The position numbers were made by a program, and so were the translations under genes. From positions 1-25,706 of the IMG/VR virus record IMGVR_UViG_3300038326_000105: a DNA stretch of 25,706 nucleotides, one strand, 5' to 3'. Source of the DNA: a virus. Under the pieces are notes generated by a model that saw only the letters and a list, made by a program, of their open reading frames with translations, made no database searches and had not been told where the DNA came from. The stretch's first letter is position 1. Each line of letters starts with the position of its first letter. Below, in pieces: positions 1 through 7,564 of this stretch.

Positions 1-1
1 C

Positions 2-1354
2 TGGATGGAAGAGGTGACTAGGATACTGTTTGCTGCTAGGTACAGTGTTAAAGCGAATTTTTCATCACAGAACAGCGAGCGAAACATAGCACTTGGTGCG
101 TTTGGTACTGCAGCAATGTTGATTGAAGATGCTACTGCTTCAGGTACATATCTTAGGTACAAGAGTATTCATTTAGCTGAGATATTCATTGATGAAAATC
201 AACATGGTGTTATTGATAAGGTAAACCGAAGATTTGAATATACTGCACGTCAAGCAATGCAACGTTGGGGTAAGGAGTTACCTGAACAGATTCGCGTGGC
301 TTATGAGAAAACACCTGAACGTAAGTTTGAATTTATCCACTGTGTAGCACCGAATGAAGAAATGCAGGCCGGTAGAGCTGACCACCGTGGCATGCCGTTT
401 AGGTCACACTATGTATCGGTTACTGAGAAGAAATTATTAAGCACCAAAGGCTATCGAACGTTCCCGTATTCAGTTAGTCGATACATCACAGCGCCTAAAG
501 AAATTTACGGGCGTAGTCCTGCAATGCTGGTTTTGCCTGATATTAAGATGCTGAACGAGATGAGTAAATCTACAATCAGACAAGCTCAGAAAGTCGTTGA
601 ACCACCATTGCTACTCACTGACGATGGTGTAATGAGTCGCATCAGCACACGACCGAACGCACTGAACTACGGTGGTATCGATCCCGTGACAGGTAACCCG
701 AATATAAGACCGTTAGACACCGGCGGTAATGTGGGTCTTGGTCTTGAGATGATGGAGCAGCGTAGAGATATTATTAAAGATGCGTTCCTGGTAAACCTGT
801 TTCAGATACTTGAGAAGAACCCACGAATGACGGCCACCGAAGTATTGGAACGGTCTAAAGAGAAAGGCGCACTGCTTGGGCCGAGCATTGGTAGACAACA
901 AAGTGAAGCACTAGGGCCGATGATCGAACGTGAGCTAGATATTCTGCAACATGCAGGGGCTTTGCCACCAATGCCAGATGCATTGATTGAAGCAGAAGGT
1001 GAATACGATATTGTGTATGAATCACCATTGAATAGAGCGCAACATGCAGAAGAAGGGATTGGTTTACTAAGGACTATTGAGGCATTGGGACCATTGCTGC
1101 AAACGACTCAAGATCCTCAAACCATTATGCGTCGATTCAACATGGATGAAGTGGTTAAAGGATTGGCTGAGATTAATGCTGTACCTCAGAAGTGGCAACA
1201 CTCTGATGAAGAGTTGGCTGCGATGGATGAGCAAGAAGCAATGCAACAGCAGCAAGCTCAAATGCTAGAAGCTGCACCAATAGCAGCACAGACTGCTAAA
1301 ACTATGGCAGAAGCACAGTCATTGTCCCAAGGGGGTCAAGTAGGTGGAATATGA
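2..1354 (+). CDS. Portal (head-to-tail connector) protein, 5' end missing
   Basis: The portal is the dodecameric ring at one capsid vertex through which DNA enters and leaves and to which the tail attaches. The frame is open to the left edge, so the Met at position 5 is probably internal; 450 codons are present against 536 residues in T7 gp8, so roughly the first 70 to 100 residues are missing. The signature of the head-tail connecting family (PF12236) is clear: an NALNYGG.DPVTG segment, then TATEVLERSKEKGALLGPSIGRQ-like residues (about 828-905 in the DNA), then PMIERELDILQHAGALPPMP. The last 50 residues are Gln/Ala-rich and helical, as in portal barrel domains. It heads the head module and overlaps the next gene by 11 bases. 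The family assignment is secure; only the N-terminus is unknown. Confidence 0.93.
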   Translation, partial: WMEEVTRILFAARYSVKANFSSQNSERNIALGAFGTAAMLIEDATASGTYLRYKSIHLAEIFIDENQHGVIDKVNRRFEYTARQAMQRWGKELPEQIRVAYEKTPERKFEFIHCVAPNEEMQAGRADHRGMPFRSHYVSVTEKKLLSTKGYRTFPYSVSRYITAPKEIYGRSPAMLVLPDIKMLNEMSKSTIRQAQKVVEPPLLLTDDGVMSRISTRPNALNYGGIDPVTGNPNIRPLDTGGNVGLGLEMMEQRRDIIKDAFLVNLFQILEKNPRMTATEVLERSKEKGALLGPSIGRQQSEALGPMIERELDILQHAGALPPMPDALIEAEGEYDIVYESPLNRAQHAEEGIGLLRTIEALGPLLQTTQDPQTIMRRFNMDEVVKGLAEINAVPQKWQHSDEELAAMDEQEAMQQQQAQMLEAAPIAAQTAKTMAEAQSLSQGGQVGGI

Positions 1355-1601
1355 TAGTACTGATGAGGAACTTAAGAAGTTTATTATAAACGAGCAGCGT
1401 AGGGTGCTGTCTCTAGCGTACAAAGGACTATTTGAGGGGAAAGATTCTGAAATAGTCTTAGATAATTTAAAAGCGTTTTGCAGATATGATACGACATCGC
1501 ACGTCAGTGGTGATCCATACTCAACAGCGTTTTTAGAGGGGAGAAGAGAGGTTTTTTTACACATTAAAAAATATATCGAAATGTCTATGGGAGTAGATTA
1601 A
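1344..1601 (+). CDS. Bbp19-like small phage head-module protein
   Basis: 85 residues, read from a GTG start 11 bases before the portal gene ends; a purine-rich AAGGGGGT lies 7 bases upstream and acts as ribosome binding site. The body has RRVLSLAYKGLFEG and ends with DPYSTAFLEGRREVFLHIKK. The D-P-Y-x-T-A-F-x-E-G-R-R string is the hallmark I associate with Bbp19-type proteins, which sit between portal and scaffold genes in BPP-1-like podophages. Position and motif agree. The function of the family is not known to me; it may be a minor virion or assembly factor. No membrane segment or signal peptide is visible. Family call fairly confident, role open. Confidence 0.72.
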   Translation: MEYDSTDEELKKFIINEQRRVLSLAYKGLFEGKDSEIVLDNLKAFCRYDTTSHVSGDPYSTAFLEGRREVFLHIKKYIEMSMGVD

Positions 1602-1603
1602 AT

Positions 1604-2467
1604 ATGAGCGGAGAAGATACCGGTGCAGAAATATTGTCAAACCAAGCCGAGGCGCCAACAGAGACGCCAGCCCCTGAATCAGCGCCAGCAGTTGGGGAAG
1701 CATCAAGCAACGAAACATCATGGATCGATAGCATCGATGAAGAATACCGTCCTTCAATCGAGGCGCGTGGATTGTCCGATAACAACACATTGGCAAAGTC
1801 ATACGTCAACCTGGTTAAGCTTCACGGGAATAACCCAAATGTGGTCGCTTTACCGGGAGAGGATGCCACCGATGAGGTCAAAGCCGACTTTTACAAGGCG
1901 CTTGGTAGACCTGAAGATGCGTCTAAGTACCAGATGGACATACCTGAAGGAATGCCGTTTGATGAAGCTTTTAACAACAGCTTTAGAGAAATGGCGTTCG
2001 AGAATGGACTGACATCTGAGCAAGTTAAGAATATTAACGATTGGCATAACGGACAAATGTCCGGGCAAATTGATGATCAATCGCAGAGTGCTCTAGTACA
2101 GGCCGACCAAGATATTGCGACATTGCGCGGTGAATGGGGCGGTGCTTACGACTCTAAAATGGCAGAAGGTCGTGCAGCGGTTAATATGCTTGGTGTTGAG
2201 GATCAAATGTTGAATCAGCTAGAAATGGCTATGGGTACGGGTTCAATGCTGCGGTTCTTCCAAGACATCGGCTCTAAGATCGGTGAGGATGTAGTGCTGG
2301 GTGAAGGTGATAATGAGTTCGCCGGAGGTATGACACCAAACCAGGCTAAAACTGAAATGGAAGCATTGAGTTCTGATTTCAAAACATCATTGATTGATCC
2401 GAGTCATGCGAATCATAAAGCTAACACTGAACGATGGAAAACACTGAACAGGTACGCTCATGGATAA
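1604..2467 (+). CDS. Capsid assembly scaffolding protein
   Basis: 287 residues starting two bases after the previous stop. Scaffolding proteins line the inside of the procapsid, guide coat assembly and leave before or during DNA packaging. The protein is strongly acidic, with a Pro/Glu/Ala-rich disordered N-terminus (residues 1-40), then SWIDSIDEEYRPSIEARG and a YKALGRPEDASKYQMDIPEG motif around residues 95-115. A GRPE(D/T)..-Y-.-(M/L).(I/M)P string is characteristic of phage scaffolds. The C-terminal third is helical and ends in a short basic segment (KANTERWKTLNRYAHG), where many scaffolds contact coat protein. Its place directly before the capsid gene fits. T7 gp9 has 307 residues. Confidence rests on motif, composition and position. 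Confidence 0.85.
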   Translation: MSGEDTGAEILSNQAEAPTETPAPESAPAVGEASSNETSWIDSIDEEYRPSIEARGLSDNNTLAKSYVNLVKLHGNNPNVVALPGEDATDEVKADFYKALGRPEDASKYQMDIPEGMPFDEAFNNSFREMAFENGLTSEQVKNINDWHNGQMSGQIDDQSQSALVQADQDIATLRGEWGGAYDSKMAEGRAAVNMLGVEDQMLNQLEMAMGTGSMLRFFQDIGSKIGEDVVLGEGDNEFAGGMTPNQAKTEMEALSSDFKTSLIDPSHANHKANTERWKTLNRYAHG

Positions 2468-2636
2468 GACCGGTGTACGTATAGAGTGTTTAAAGTTGGC
2501 AGCGTCTAGGGCCACACCTGGGGATATAGGTACTGGTGTGGTGAACATCGCTAAAATTTACGAATCGTATGTAATGGAAGGCGTGAAGCCTAGGAAAAAG
2601 ACAACCACCACACCTGATAAGTTGCCCGAAAAGTAA
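2460..2636 (+). CDS. Small hypothetical protein between scaffold and capsid genes
   Basis: A 58-codon frame begins with ATG inside the last codons of the scaffold gene (8-base overlap) and ends at TAA 2634-2636. The product begins MDKTGVRIECLKLAASRA and continues with VVNIAKIYESYV, followed by a Lys/Thr/Pro-rich tail. The pattern R-I-E-C-L-x-L-A...V.-x-A-x-x-Y-x-x-(Y/F)-V resembles small two-helix proteins found in many phage genomes, usually uncharacterised. Translational coupling by overlap, and the absence of stops in an otherwise gene-dense region, support a real gene. The predicted capsid promoter starts within its last codons. No function can be given. Confidence 0.6.
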   Translation: MDKTGVRIECLKLAASRATPGDIGTGVVNIAKIYESYVMEGVKPRKKTTTTPDKLPEK

Positions 2637-2650
2637 TCAAGCGTTATAAT
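2622..2650 (+). promoter_or_regulatory. Sigma70-type promoter for the capsid transcription unit
   Basis: TTGCCC (2622-2627, 4 of 6 to the -35 consensus), a 17-base spacer and a perfect TATAAT (2645-2650). The start of transcription should fall near 2657, leaving a leader of about 160 nt before the capsid ATG at 2819. It lies in one of the few longer intergenic gaps of the late region, exactly before the gene needing the highest output. Prediction from sequence only. Confidence 0.6.
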
Positions 2651-2657
2651 ATTTACA

Positions 2658-2758
2658 GGAGTGTAGGCGGACGTAAGGATATTTGCGTTGCGCGCCTCCA
2701 TGTAATTCAGCGAATAACCTATCTATAGGCCGCAAATTTTAAAACTAAAATTTGGGCC
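2658..2758 (+). promoter_or_regulatory. Structured mRNA leader of the capsid gene (two hairpins)
   Basis: Two inverted repeats lie in the leader. The first is imperfect and begins at the predicted transcript start: GGAG (2658-2661) with CTCC (2696-2699), GCG (2667-2669) with CGC (2693-2695), ACG (2671-2673) with CGT (2686-2688). The second is strong: GGCC-G-CAAATTTTA (2728-2741), loop AAAC, TAAAATTTG-GGCC (2746-2758), that is 13 pairs with one bulged G. No T-run follows, so it is not an intrinsic terminator. A role in mRNA stability or RNase processing is inferred. The direct repeat GAATAACC flanks the second hairpin at 2712-2719 and 2766-2773. Confidence 0.55.
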
Positions 2759-2818
2759 ACCTAGTGAATAACCCGAAATGAAAACGAATTTATCTTTTTA
2801 TTAACGGGAGAACGGCCA

Positions 2819-3721
2819 ATGCCTTTCACTATTCCAGATCATTTTAATCAAAGTTATACTCGTAACGTAGAGCTTTTATTACAGCAAGAACATTCACGCC
2901 TAATTGATTGCGTAAACGTTGAATCTTACCAAGGTGAGTCAGCACAGATTGTTAAACAATTTGGTGAAGTTGAATTTTTACCTAAAAACACTCGTCATTC
3001 AGATACCACTTTCAGTGATATTGAACACAAACAACGATGGGTTCACCCTGAAGATTTCACACTGGCACTACCAGTTGACAAGGAAGATGAGCTTCGTCAA
3101 TTAGATTCGCCTATGTCGCCTTATGTTAGAGCGATGAAAGCTGCATGGAATCGTAAGCAAGATGAGCTTATTGCTAATGCTTGGTTTGGCGATGCAATCA
3201 CCGGCGCTAAGGGCATCACAACTACCACTTATGCAAGTGAGACGGGTGGTATTGTTGCAGTAGACGCAGGTGCTTCAGCCTCAACAGGTTTGAACGTTGA
3301 GAAGTTAATTCAAGCTCGACAGTTTTTACTAGCTGGTGAGGTAGAAGTGGACATGGAAGACGTTTACATTGCCATTACGTCTAAACAGCTAGGTGACTTG
3401 TTGCGTTCTACTGAAGTAACTAGTTCAGATTATGCGGCAATTAAAGCACTGGTCAACGGTGAAGTTAATGAGTTCATGGGCTTCAAGTTCAAGAACTACG
3501 AGCGTTGGAATCGTAATGCTAATTCCGGCACGACTTCTGCGCGTAAGATTCCAGTATGGGTTAAATCCGGTATTGTTTCAGGTCATTGGAATAATTTGGA
3601 AAGCCGAATTGGTGAGCGACCAGATAAAGAATACTTGAACCAAGCGTTTATGCGCGGTACTCAAGGTGCGTCACGTACCCAAGGTGCGAAAGTCGTTCAA
3701 ATCCTTTGTGACGAAACTTAA
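2819..3721 (+). CDS. Major capsid protein
   Basis: 300 residues; ATG preceded by GGGAG at good spacing. It forms the capsid lattice, presumably with an HK97-type fold. The sequence fits the phage capsid family of BPP-1-like and related podoviruses: MPFTIPDHFNQSYTRNVELL at the start, a D-I-E-H-K-Q-R-W-V region near residue 66, then VDKEDELRQLDSPMSPYVRA and AWNRKQDELIANAWFG (about residues 86-125), and a C-terminal ERPDKEYLNQAFMRGTQGA. Pro-Val-Asp-x-x-D-x-L(R) and the helical RKxDxLI segment recur in this family. It is flanked by scaffold and cement-like genes and has its own promoter, structured leader and downstream terminator, as expected for the most abundant protein of the virion. Confidence 0.88.
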   Translation: MPFTIPDHFNQSYTRNVELLLQQEHSRLIDCVNVESYQGESAQIVKQFGEVEFLPKNTRHSDTTFSDIEHKQRWVHPEDFTLALPVDKEDELRQLDSPMSPYVRAMKAAWNRKQDELIANAWFGDAITGAKGITTTTYASETGGIVAVDAGASASTGLNVEKLIQARQFLLAGEVEVDMEDVYIAITSKQLGDLLRSTEVTSSDYAAIKALVNGEVNEFMGFKFKNYERWNRNANSGTTSARKIPVWVKSGIVSGHWNNLESRIGERPDKEYLNQAFMRGTQGASRTQGAKVVQILCDET

Positions 3722-3735
3722 TAGGAGCTATTTAA

Positions 3736-4176
3736 ATGGCTGAAACATATTCAACTGAAACCGCTAGCGTCTTAGACCCTAGCGTATTACCTCGCCAGAA
3801 AGCGGATGGTTCTGTGTACGGTGCGCGTTTGCGTCGATACCGCTCTACTATTACTCTAGCCTCGCAGGCATCAGGCGATACTATCGTCCTGGCAAAGCCT
3901 CGTGATGGTGAAGTGTTTGCATACGGTGTTATCACAGCGTCAGCAACACTAGGTGCTTCTGCCACTGTGGCTATTGGTTCCACTGATGATCCCGATGGGT
4001 ATCGTGTAGCGGCTGTGTTTACTACTGCTAACACTCCTACCTTATTCGGGACTATCGCGGGAATGATCACTGAAGCTGAGCTTGATGGTTTAACGGAAGT
4101 TAAAGCGACCGTTGGCACAGCAGCATTGCCTAGTTCAGGTACGCTAGTGATTGATTTGTATTACTCCCATAGCTAA
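3736..4176 (+). CDS. Head decoration / cement-like protein
   Basis: 146 residues, 14 bases after the capsid stop with an AGGAG ribosome site. It is rich in Ala, Thr, Ser, Val and Gly in alternating beta-strand pattern, without a membrane segment, and ends DLYYSHS. Size, beta composition and position directly after the major capsid match the cement protein of BPP-1 (Bbp16 type), which clamps neighbouring capsid subunits on the outside. The assignment is by position and character, not by a strong motif, so another small structural protein remains possible. It shares the capsid promoter and is followed by an intrinsic terminator, so it should be made in amounts comparable to coat protein, which supports a stoichiometric capsid role. 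Confidence 0.65.
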   Translation: MAETYSTETASVLDPSVLPRQKADGSVYGARLRRYRSTITLASQASGDTIVLAKPRDGEVFAYGVITASATLGASATVAIGSTDDPDGYRVAAVFTTANTPTLFGTIAGMITEAELDGLTEVKATVGTAALPSSGTLVIDLYYSHS

Positions 4177-4198
4177 ATCCCTTCAGCTATGCTTTTTG

Positions 4199-4224
4199 CT
4201 CCTACTTCGGTGGGGGTGTTTTTT
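4199..4224 (+). terminator. Intrinsic terminator with UUCG tetraloop
   Basis: Stem CTCCTAC (4199-4205) pairs, with some G-U pairs, with GTGGGGG (4210-4216) around a TTCG loop closed by C-G, an extra-stable tetraloop. TGTTTTTT follows (4217-4224). It closes the capsid/cement unit. The ribosome site AGGAG of the next gene starts at the very next base (4225). Confidence 0.85.
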
Positions 4225-4235
4225 AGGAGAATGAA

Positions 4236-4433
4236 GTGGCAACACGACAATATACATTAGCCAGAGACGGGCATGTAAAGGATGTGGCTGAGGCGGTTGG
4301 TAGTGCTATAAACGGTACAGGTTTTATTGAACTTACCATTGATTTAGCGGCAGATGCTACCGAACGAGAAGTTACAAATGCGTTAGAAAATTTTACTCGG
4401 AAGATTATAGAAGACAATTACCCACCAGCATAA
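4236..4433 (+). CDS. Small hypothetical protein
   Basis: 65 residues, GTG start with AGGAG (4225-4229) 6 bases upstream; an ATG at 4231 is in another frame. The product begins MATRQYTLARDGHVKDVAEAVGSA, then GFIELTIDLAADATEREVTNALENFTRKIIED. It looks like one short beta strand pair and two helices, acidic overall. Located between the cement-like gene and the tail adaptor gene. Because the terminator lies just before it, its expression depends on readthrough. I do not recognise the family; a minor head or neck protein would fit the position. Confidence 0.7.
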   Translation: MATRQYTLARDGHVKDVAEAVGSAINGTGFIELTIDLAADATEREVTNALENFTRKIIEDNYPPA

Positions 4434-4442
4434 GGAATCATC

Positions 4443-5066
4443 ATGGCGTCAGTTGTAGAGATTTGTAACTTAGCTCTGCGTCAGTTGGGCGCTAGACGGA
4501 TTACATCGCTGGGGGATAGTACAGAAGAGGCTCGTGCATCTAATGATGTGTACGAAAGACTTCGCGACGATTTGCTAAGGGCGCACCCGTGGAATTTCGC
4601 TACCGTTAGGACAAGCTTAGCAGCGTTATCAACTGCCCCCTCCTGGGGGTACGATAATGCCTTTCAAATCCCTGTTGATAGTCTCAGGATTTTAGAAGTT
4701 AGTTCCAACCGAGGTGGTTCATACGGTGGTACTGGCGCGACAAGCGCGTGGGAAATTGAATCATCCACTATAGTTTCTAACTTACCTGCTCCATTGAACA
4801 TTAAATATATCAAACGTGAGGAAGACCCTAACGTATTTGATAGTAAATTCATAAATACACTTGCAGCCTACATCGCATGGCAATTGGCCGAGCGACTAAC
4901 ACAGTCGAACACTAAAAGAGATTTAGCAAAACAGGCGTACCAGGAGCAATTCAGAATTGCTAAATTTGTGGATGCCCAGGAATCCACACCCAAGCAGTTA
5001 GAGGACGGGTCGTGGTTGGACTCTAGAAATTACGGGCAATATTCTAGAGAATCGTGGGAGTATTAA
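4443..5066 (+). CDS. Tail tubular protein A (T7 gp11-like adaptor)
   Basis: 207 residues. The adaptor forms a ring beneath the portal and links it to the nozzle. The start MASVVEICNLALRQLGARRI followed by D-STEEARASNDVYERLRDDLLRAHPW is the conserved opening of gp11-like proteins: an N-terminal helix, the L.xLG motif, then the helix ending in (R/A)(H/Y)PWxFA. T7 gp11 has 196 residues, so the length fits. Next gene begins three bases after the stop and encodes the gp12-like nozzle, the usual pair. Confidence 0.9.
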   Translation: MASVVEICNLALRQLGARRITSLGDSTEEARASNDVYERLRDDLLRAHPWNFATVRTSLAALSTAPSWGYDNAFQIPVDSLRILEVSSNRGGSYGGTGATSAWEIESSTIVSNLPAPLNIKYIKREEDPNVFDSKFINTLAAYIAWQLAERLTQSNTKRDLAKQAYQEQFRIAKFVDAQESTPKQLEDGSWLDSRNYGQYSRESWEY

Positions 5067-5069
5067 ACT

Positions 5070-7136
5070 TTGAGTAAAGCATCACCTATTCAAGAGTCGT
5101 TCAACGCTGGTGAACTTAGCCCACTGATGGAAAGTCGCGTAACTGTTGCCAAACGGGCGAACGGTTGTACGCTGTTAGATAATCTCGTCCCTACGATTCA
5201 AGGCCCACTGGTATCGCGTCCAGGGGCGAAGTTTGTCAATCAAGTTAAGAATCGACTTGATCCTATTGTACTAATACCGTTTGAATTTAATGTAGAGCAG
5301 GCATATATATTAGAGTTTGGTGATTTGTATATGAGAGTGTACAAAGACCACGGTATTATTGAATCATCACCAAGTGTGCCTGTTGAGATCGTAACGCCTT
5401 ACGCTAAAGCTGATTTATTCGATAGTGAAGGTCGAACCAGATTACAGTGGGCGCAGACAGCCGACATCATGTATTTAACCCACGCCGACCACCCTGTTCA
5501 AGAGTTGAGCCGGACATCGGATATAGCGTGGACTATTGCATCGTCTGAATTCAAAGACGGCCCGTTTGAAAAAGAAAACACTGATACTACTAAGACAATG
5601 ACTCGTTCAGGTACTGCAGTGGGTGCGACAATTACTGTAACCGCCACAGGGCATGCACCTTTTGTTTCTACTGATGTGGGGCGACTAATACGATTCACAG
5701 ACGGAACGACTAGGGCATCGGTCAAGATTACGGGGTTTACTTCTTCCACGATTGTCACGGCGGCGGTTGGTGAAGTAGCTTTGGGTGGTACAGGCGCCAT
5801 TAGCAAGTGGCGGTTAGGTATTTTTTCAGAAACCACAGGGTATCCAACCACCATCACATTCTTTGAAGATCGAATGTTTTTAGCAGGGTCTAGAAGCAAC
5901 CCTCAACGCATCGATGGTAGTGAAGTGGGCGACCATTTAAGTTTCTCACCCACTGAAACTGATGGCTCAGTGATTGATAATAATGCCATTGGCGTGGCAT
6001 TGAACGCTGATAAAGTGAACGCGATTGTTTGGGTGACAGATGATGAACGTGGCTTGATGATCGGCACTGCTGGTGGCGAGTGGGTTATGTCTCCCAGTTC
6101 CAGCGGTGAGGCGTTGACTCCTGTAAATATTAAAGCGGTACGCGCAACGACTTATGGAAGTGCTGCGGTTAAGCCCATCCGTACAGGTAAAGCGACATTG
6201 TACGTACAAAGAAGTTCCCGAAAATTACGGGAAATGGCCTTTGTGTTTGAGTCCGATGGTTTCCGCTCACCTGATATGACGATCTTGAGCGAGCATATTA
6301 CCGGTGATGGCATATTGCACATGGCGTATCAGCAAGAACCTCATTCTATTGTTTGGTGTTTGCGTAAAGACGGCTCATTGATTGGATTCACTTATGATCG
6401 TGATCAAGACGTTTTAGCATGGCATAGGCATAACTTAGCTGGCGCGTCAGACGCTGGAGGAACGGCTGCGGTGATCGAAAGTATCGCTGCCATCCCGACA
6501 CCTGACGAAAAGAGTGATGAATTATGGGTGTCAGTTAAGCGATGGGTTAATGGTCAGGAAGAACGATACATCGAGTTCATAACGGAGTTCTGGCGTGAAT
6601 CGTTTGATCAAGAGGATGCGTTCTGTGTTGATTCGGGATTAACTTACGACAGCACACCAGCCACTACGATAAGTGGTCTAGATCATTTAGAAGGACAATT
6701 AGTTCGCATTTTAGCCGATGGCGCTGCACATCCTGATAAAACTGTGACGTCTGGTTCAGTGACTTTAGATAGGTTGTCTTCCGTAGTTCACTTAGGATTA
6801 CCTTATATACCTAGTTTCAAATCCTTACGATTTGACTCTGGTGCTAAAGATGGCACGTCACAGGGCAAGACCAAACGAATCAATAACGTGACGGTTAGGT
6901 TTTACCAGACGCTAGGCGCATTCATTGGCCCTAGTCAAAGTGAGATGGATGAAATTAACTTCCGTGAAGGTGATGACTTAATGGACGTAGCACCACCGCT
7001 TTTCGACGGTGATAAGCGGGTTAATTGGCAAGGTTCTTATGATAACGATGGGTTCATCATCATTGAGCAAAGGCAACCGCTACCAATGACGATCATTGCT
7101 GTCATGCCTCAAGGCCATACTCAGGATAGAAGTTAA
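5070..7136 (+). CDS. Tail tubular protein B (T7 gp12-like nozzle)
   Basis: 688 residues from a TTG start; GGGAG at 5056-5060 supplies the ribosome site and the first residues (MSKASPIQESFNAGELSPLM) match the conserved start of this family, so the unusual start codon is accepted. The protein forms the tapered hexameric tail tube tip through which DNA exits and to which fibres dock. Further family marks: NGCTLLDNLVPTIQGPLVSRPG (residues 32-53), RLQWAQTADIMYLTHADHP, FFEDRMFLAGS. T7 gp12 is longer at 794 residues. The stop TAA shares its last base with the ATG of the following gene. Confidence 0.9.
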   Translation: MSKASPIQESFNAGELSPLMESRVTVAKRANGCTLLDNLVPTIQGPLVSRPGAKFVNQVKNRLDPIVLIPFEFNVEQAYILEFGDLYMRVYKDHGIIESSPSVPVEIVTPYAKADLFDSEGRTRLQWAQTADIMYLTHADHPVQELSRTSDIAWTIASSEFKDGPFEKENTDTTKTMTRSGTAVGATITVTATGHAPFVSTDVGRLIRFTDGTTRASVKITGFTSSTIVTAAVGEVALGGTGAISKWRLGIFSETTGYPTTITFFEDRMFLAGSRSNPQRIDGSEVGDHLSFSPTETDGSVIDNNAIGVALNADKVNAIVWVTDDERGLMIGTAGGEWVMSPSSSGEALTPVNIKAVRATTYGSAAVKPIRTGKATLYVQRSSRKLREMAFVFESDGFRSPDMTILSEHITGDGILHMAYQQEPHSIVWCLRKDGSLIGFTYDRDQDVLAWHRHNLAGASDAGGTAAVIESIAAIPTPDEKSDELWVSVKRWVNGQEERYIEFITEFWRESFDQEDAFCVDSGLTYDSTPATTISGLDHLEGQLVRILADGAAHPDKTVTSGSVTLDRLSSVVHLGLPYIPSFKSLRFDSGAKDGTSQGKTKRINNVTVRFYQTLGAFIGPSQSEMDEINFREGDDLMDVAPPLFDGDKRVNWQGSYDNDGFIIIEQRQPLPMTIIAVMPQGHTQDRS

Positions 7137-7564
7137 TGTTGGTACAGACGTTGAAGGCTGACCACTTAACTCGTTTGGAGCTTCAGCCTGAGCAACAGTA
7201 TTTCAAACAATTAATATCTAATCCTGACGATTACGTTAAAATGGTATCAGATGGTGACGCTTACGCCATTGTTGAGGGTGACGAAACAATGTGTGCTTTT
7301 GGGATCATTGAACTATGGCCCAACAGATCGATGATTTGGGCGTTAATGTCTGCAAACTGCGGCCCTCACATGACAGGTATGGTTAGGATAGGGCGCAGAA
7401 TGGTAAAAACATCCGGTAGCAGGCGAGTAGAGGCGCATGTTGATTGCGACTTTAAAGCAGGACACAGATTTATGAAATTATTAGGCTTTCATGTTGAGGC
7501 TGAACGAATGCGATCCTACGAACCTGATGGTCGGGATTGCACACTATACGCGAGGATTCAGTAA
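7136..7564 (+). CDS. GNAT-fold internal virion protein A (T7 gp13-like)
   Basis: 142 residues, overlapping its upstream neighbour by one base (TAATG). Sequence order A-Y-A-I-V-E-G-D...C-A-F-G-I-I-E-L-W, then a helix GPHMTGMVRIGRRMVK, a V-E-A-H-V-D strand and H-R-F-M-K-L-L-G-F-H-V-E matches an acetyltransferase (GNAT) fold, where the final HRFMKLLGF motif is standard. T7 gp13 (138 residues) belongs to the same fold and lies in the same position between nozzle and ejection proteins. The usual acetyl-CoA loop (Q/R-x-x-G-x-G/A) is degenerate, so a structural or assembly role is more likely than catalysis. Confidence 0.78.
   Translation: MLVQTLKADHLTRLELQPEQQYFKQLISNPDDYVKMVSDGDAYAIVEGDETMCAFGIIELWPNRSMIWALMSANCGPHMTGMVRIGRRMVKTSGSRRVEAHVDCDFKAGHRFMKLLGFHVEAERMRSYEPDGRDCTLYARIQ

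Noticed and set aside
2728-2758. Hairpin as terminator of the scaffold transcript
   Set aside because: No T-tract follows and it lies downstream of a promoter, within the capsid leader.
3732-4118. 128-residue minus-strand frame opposite the cement-like gene
   Set aside because: It is a mirror frame caused by codon bias of the + gene; no ribosome site and no neighbours on that strand.
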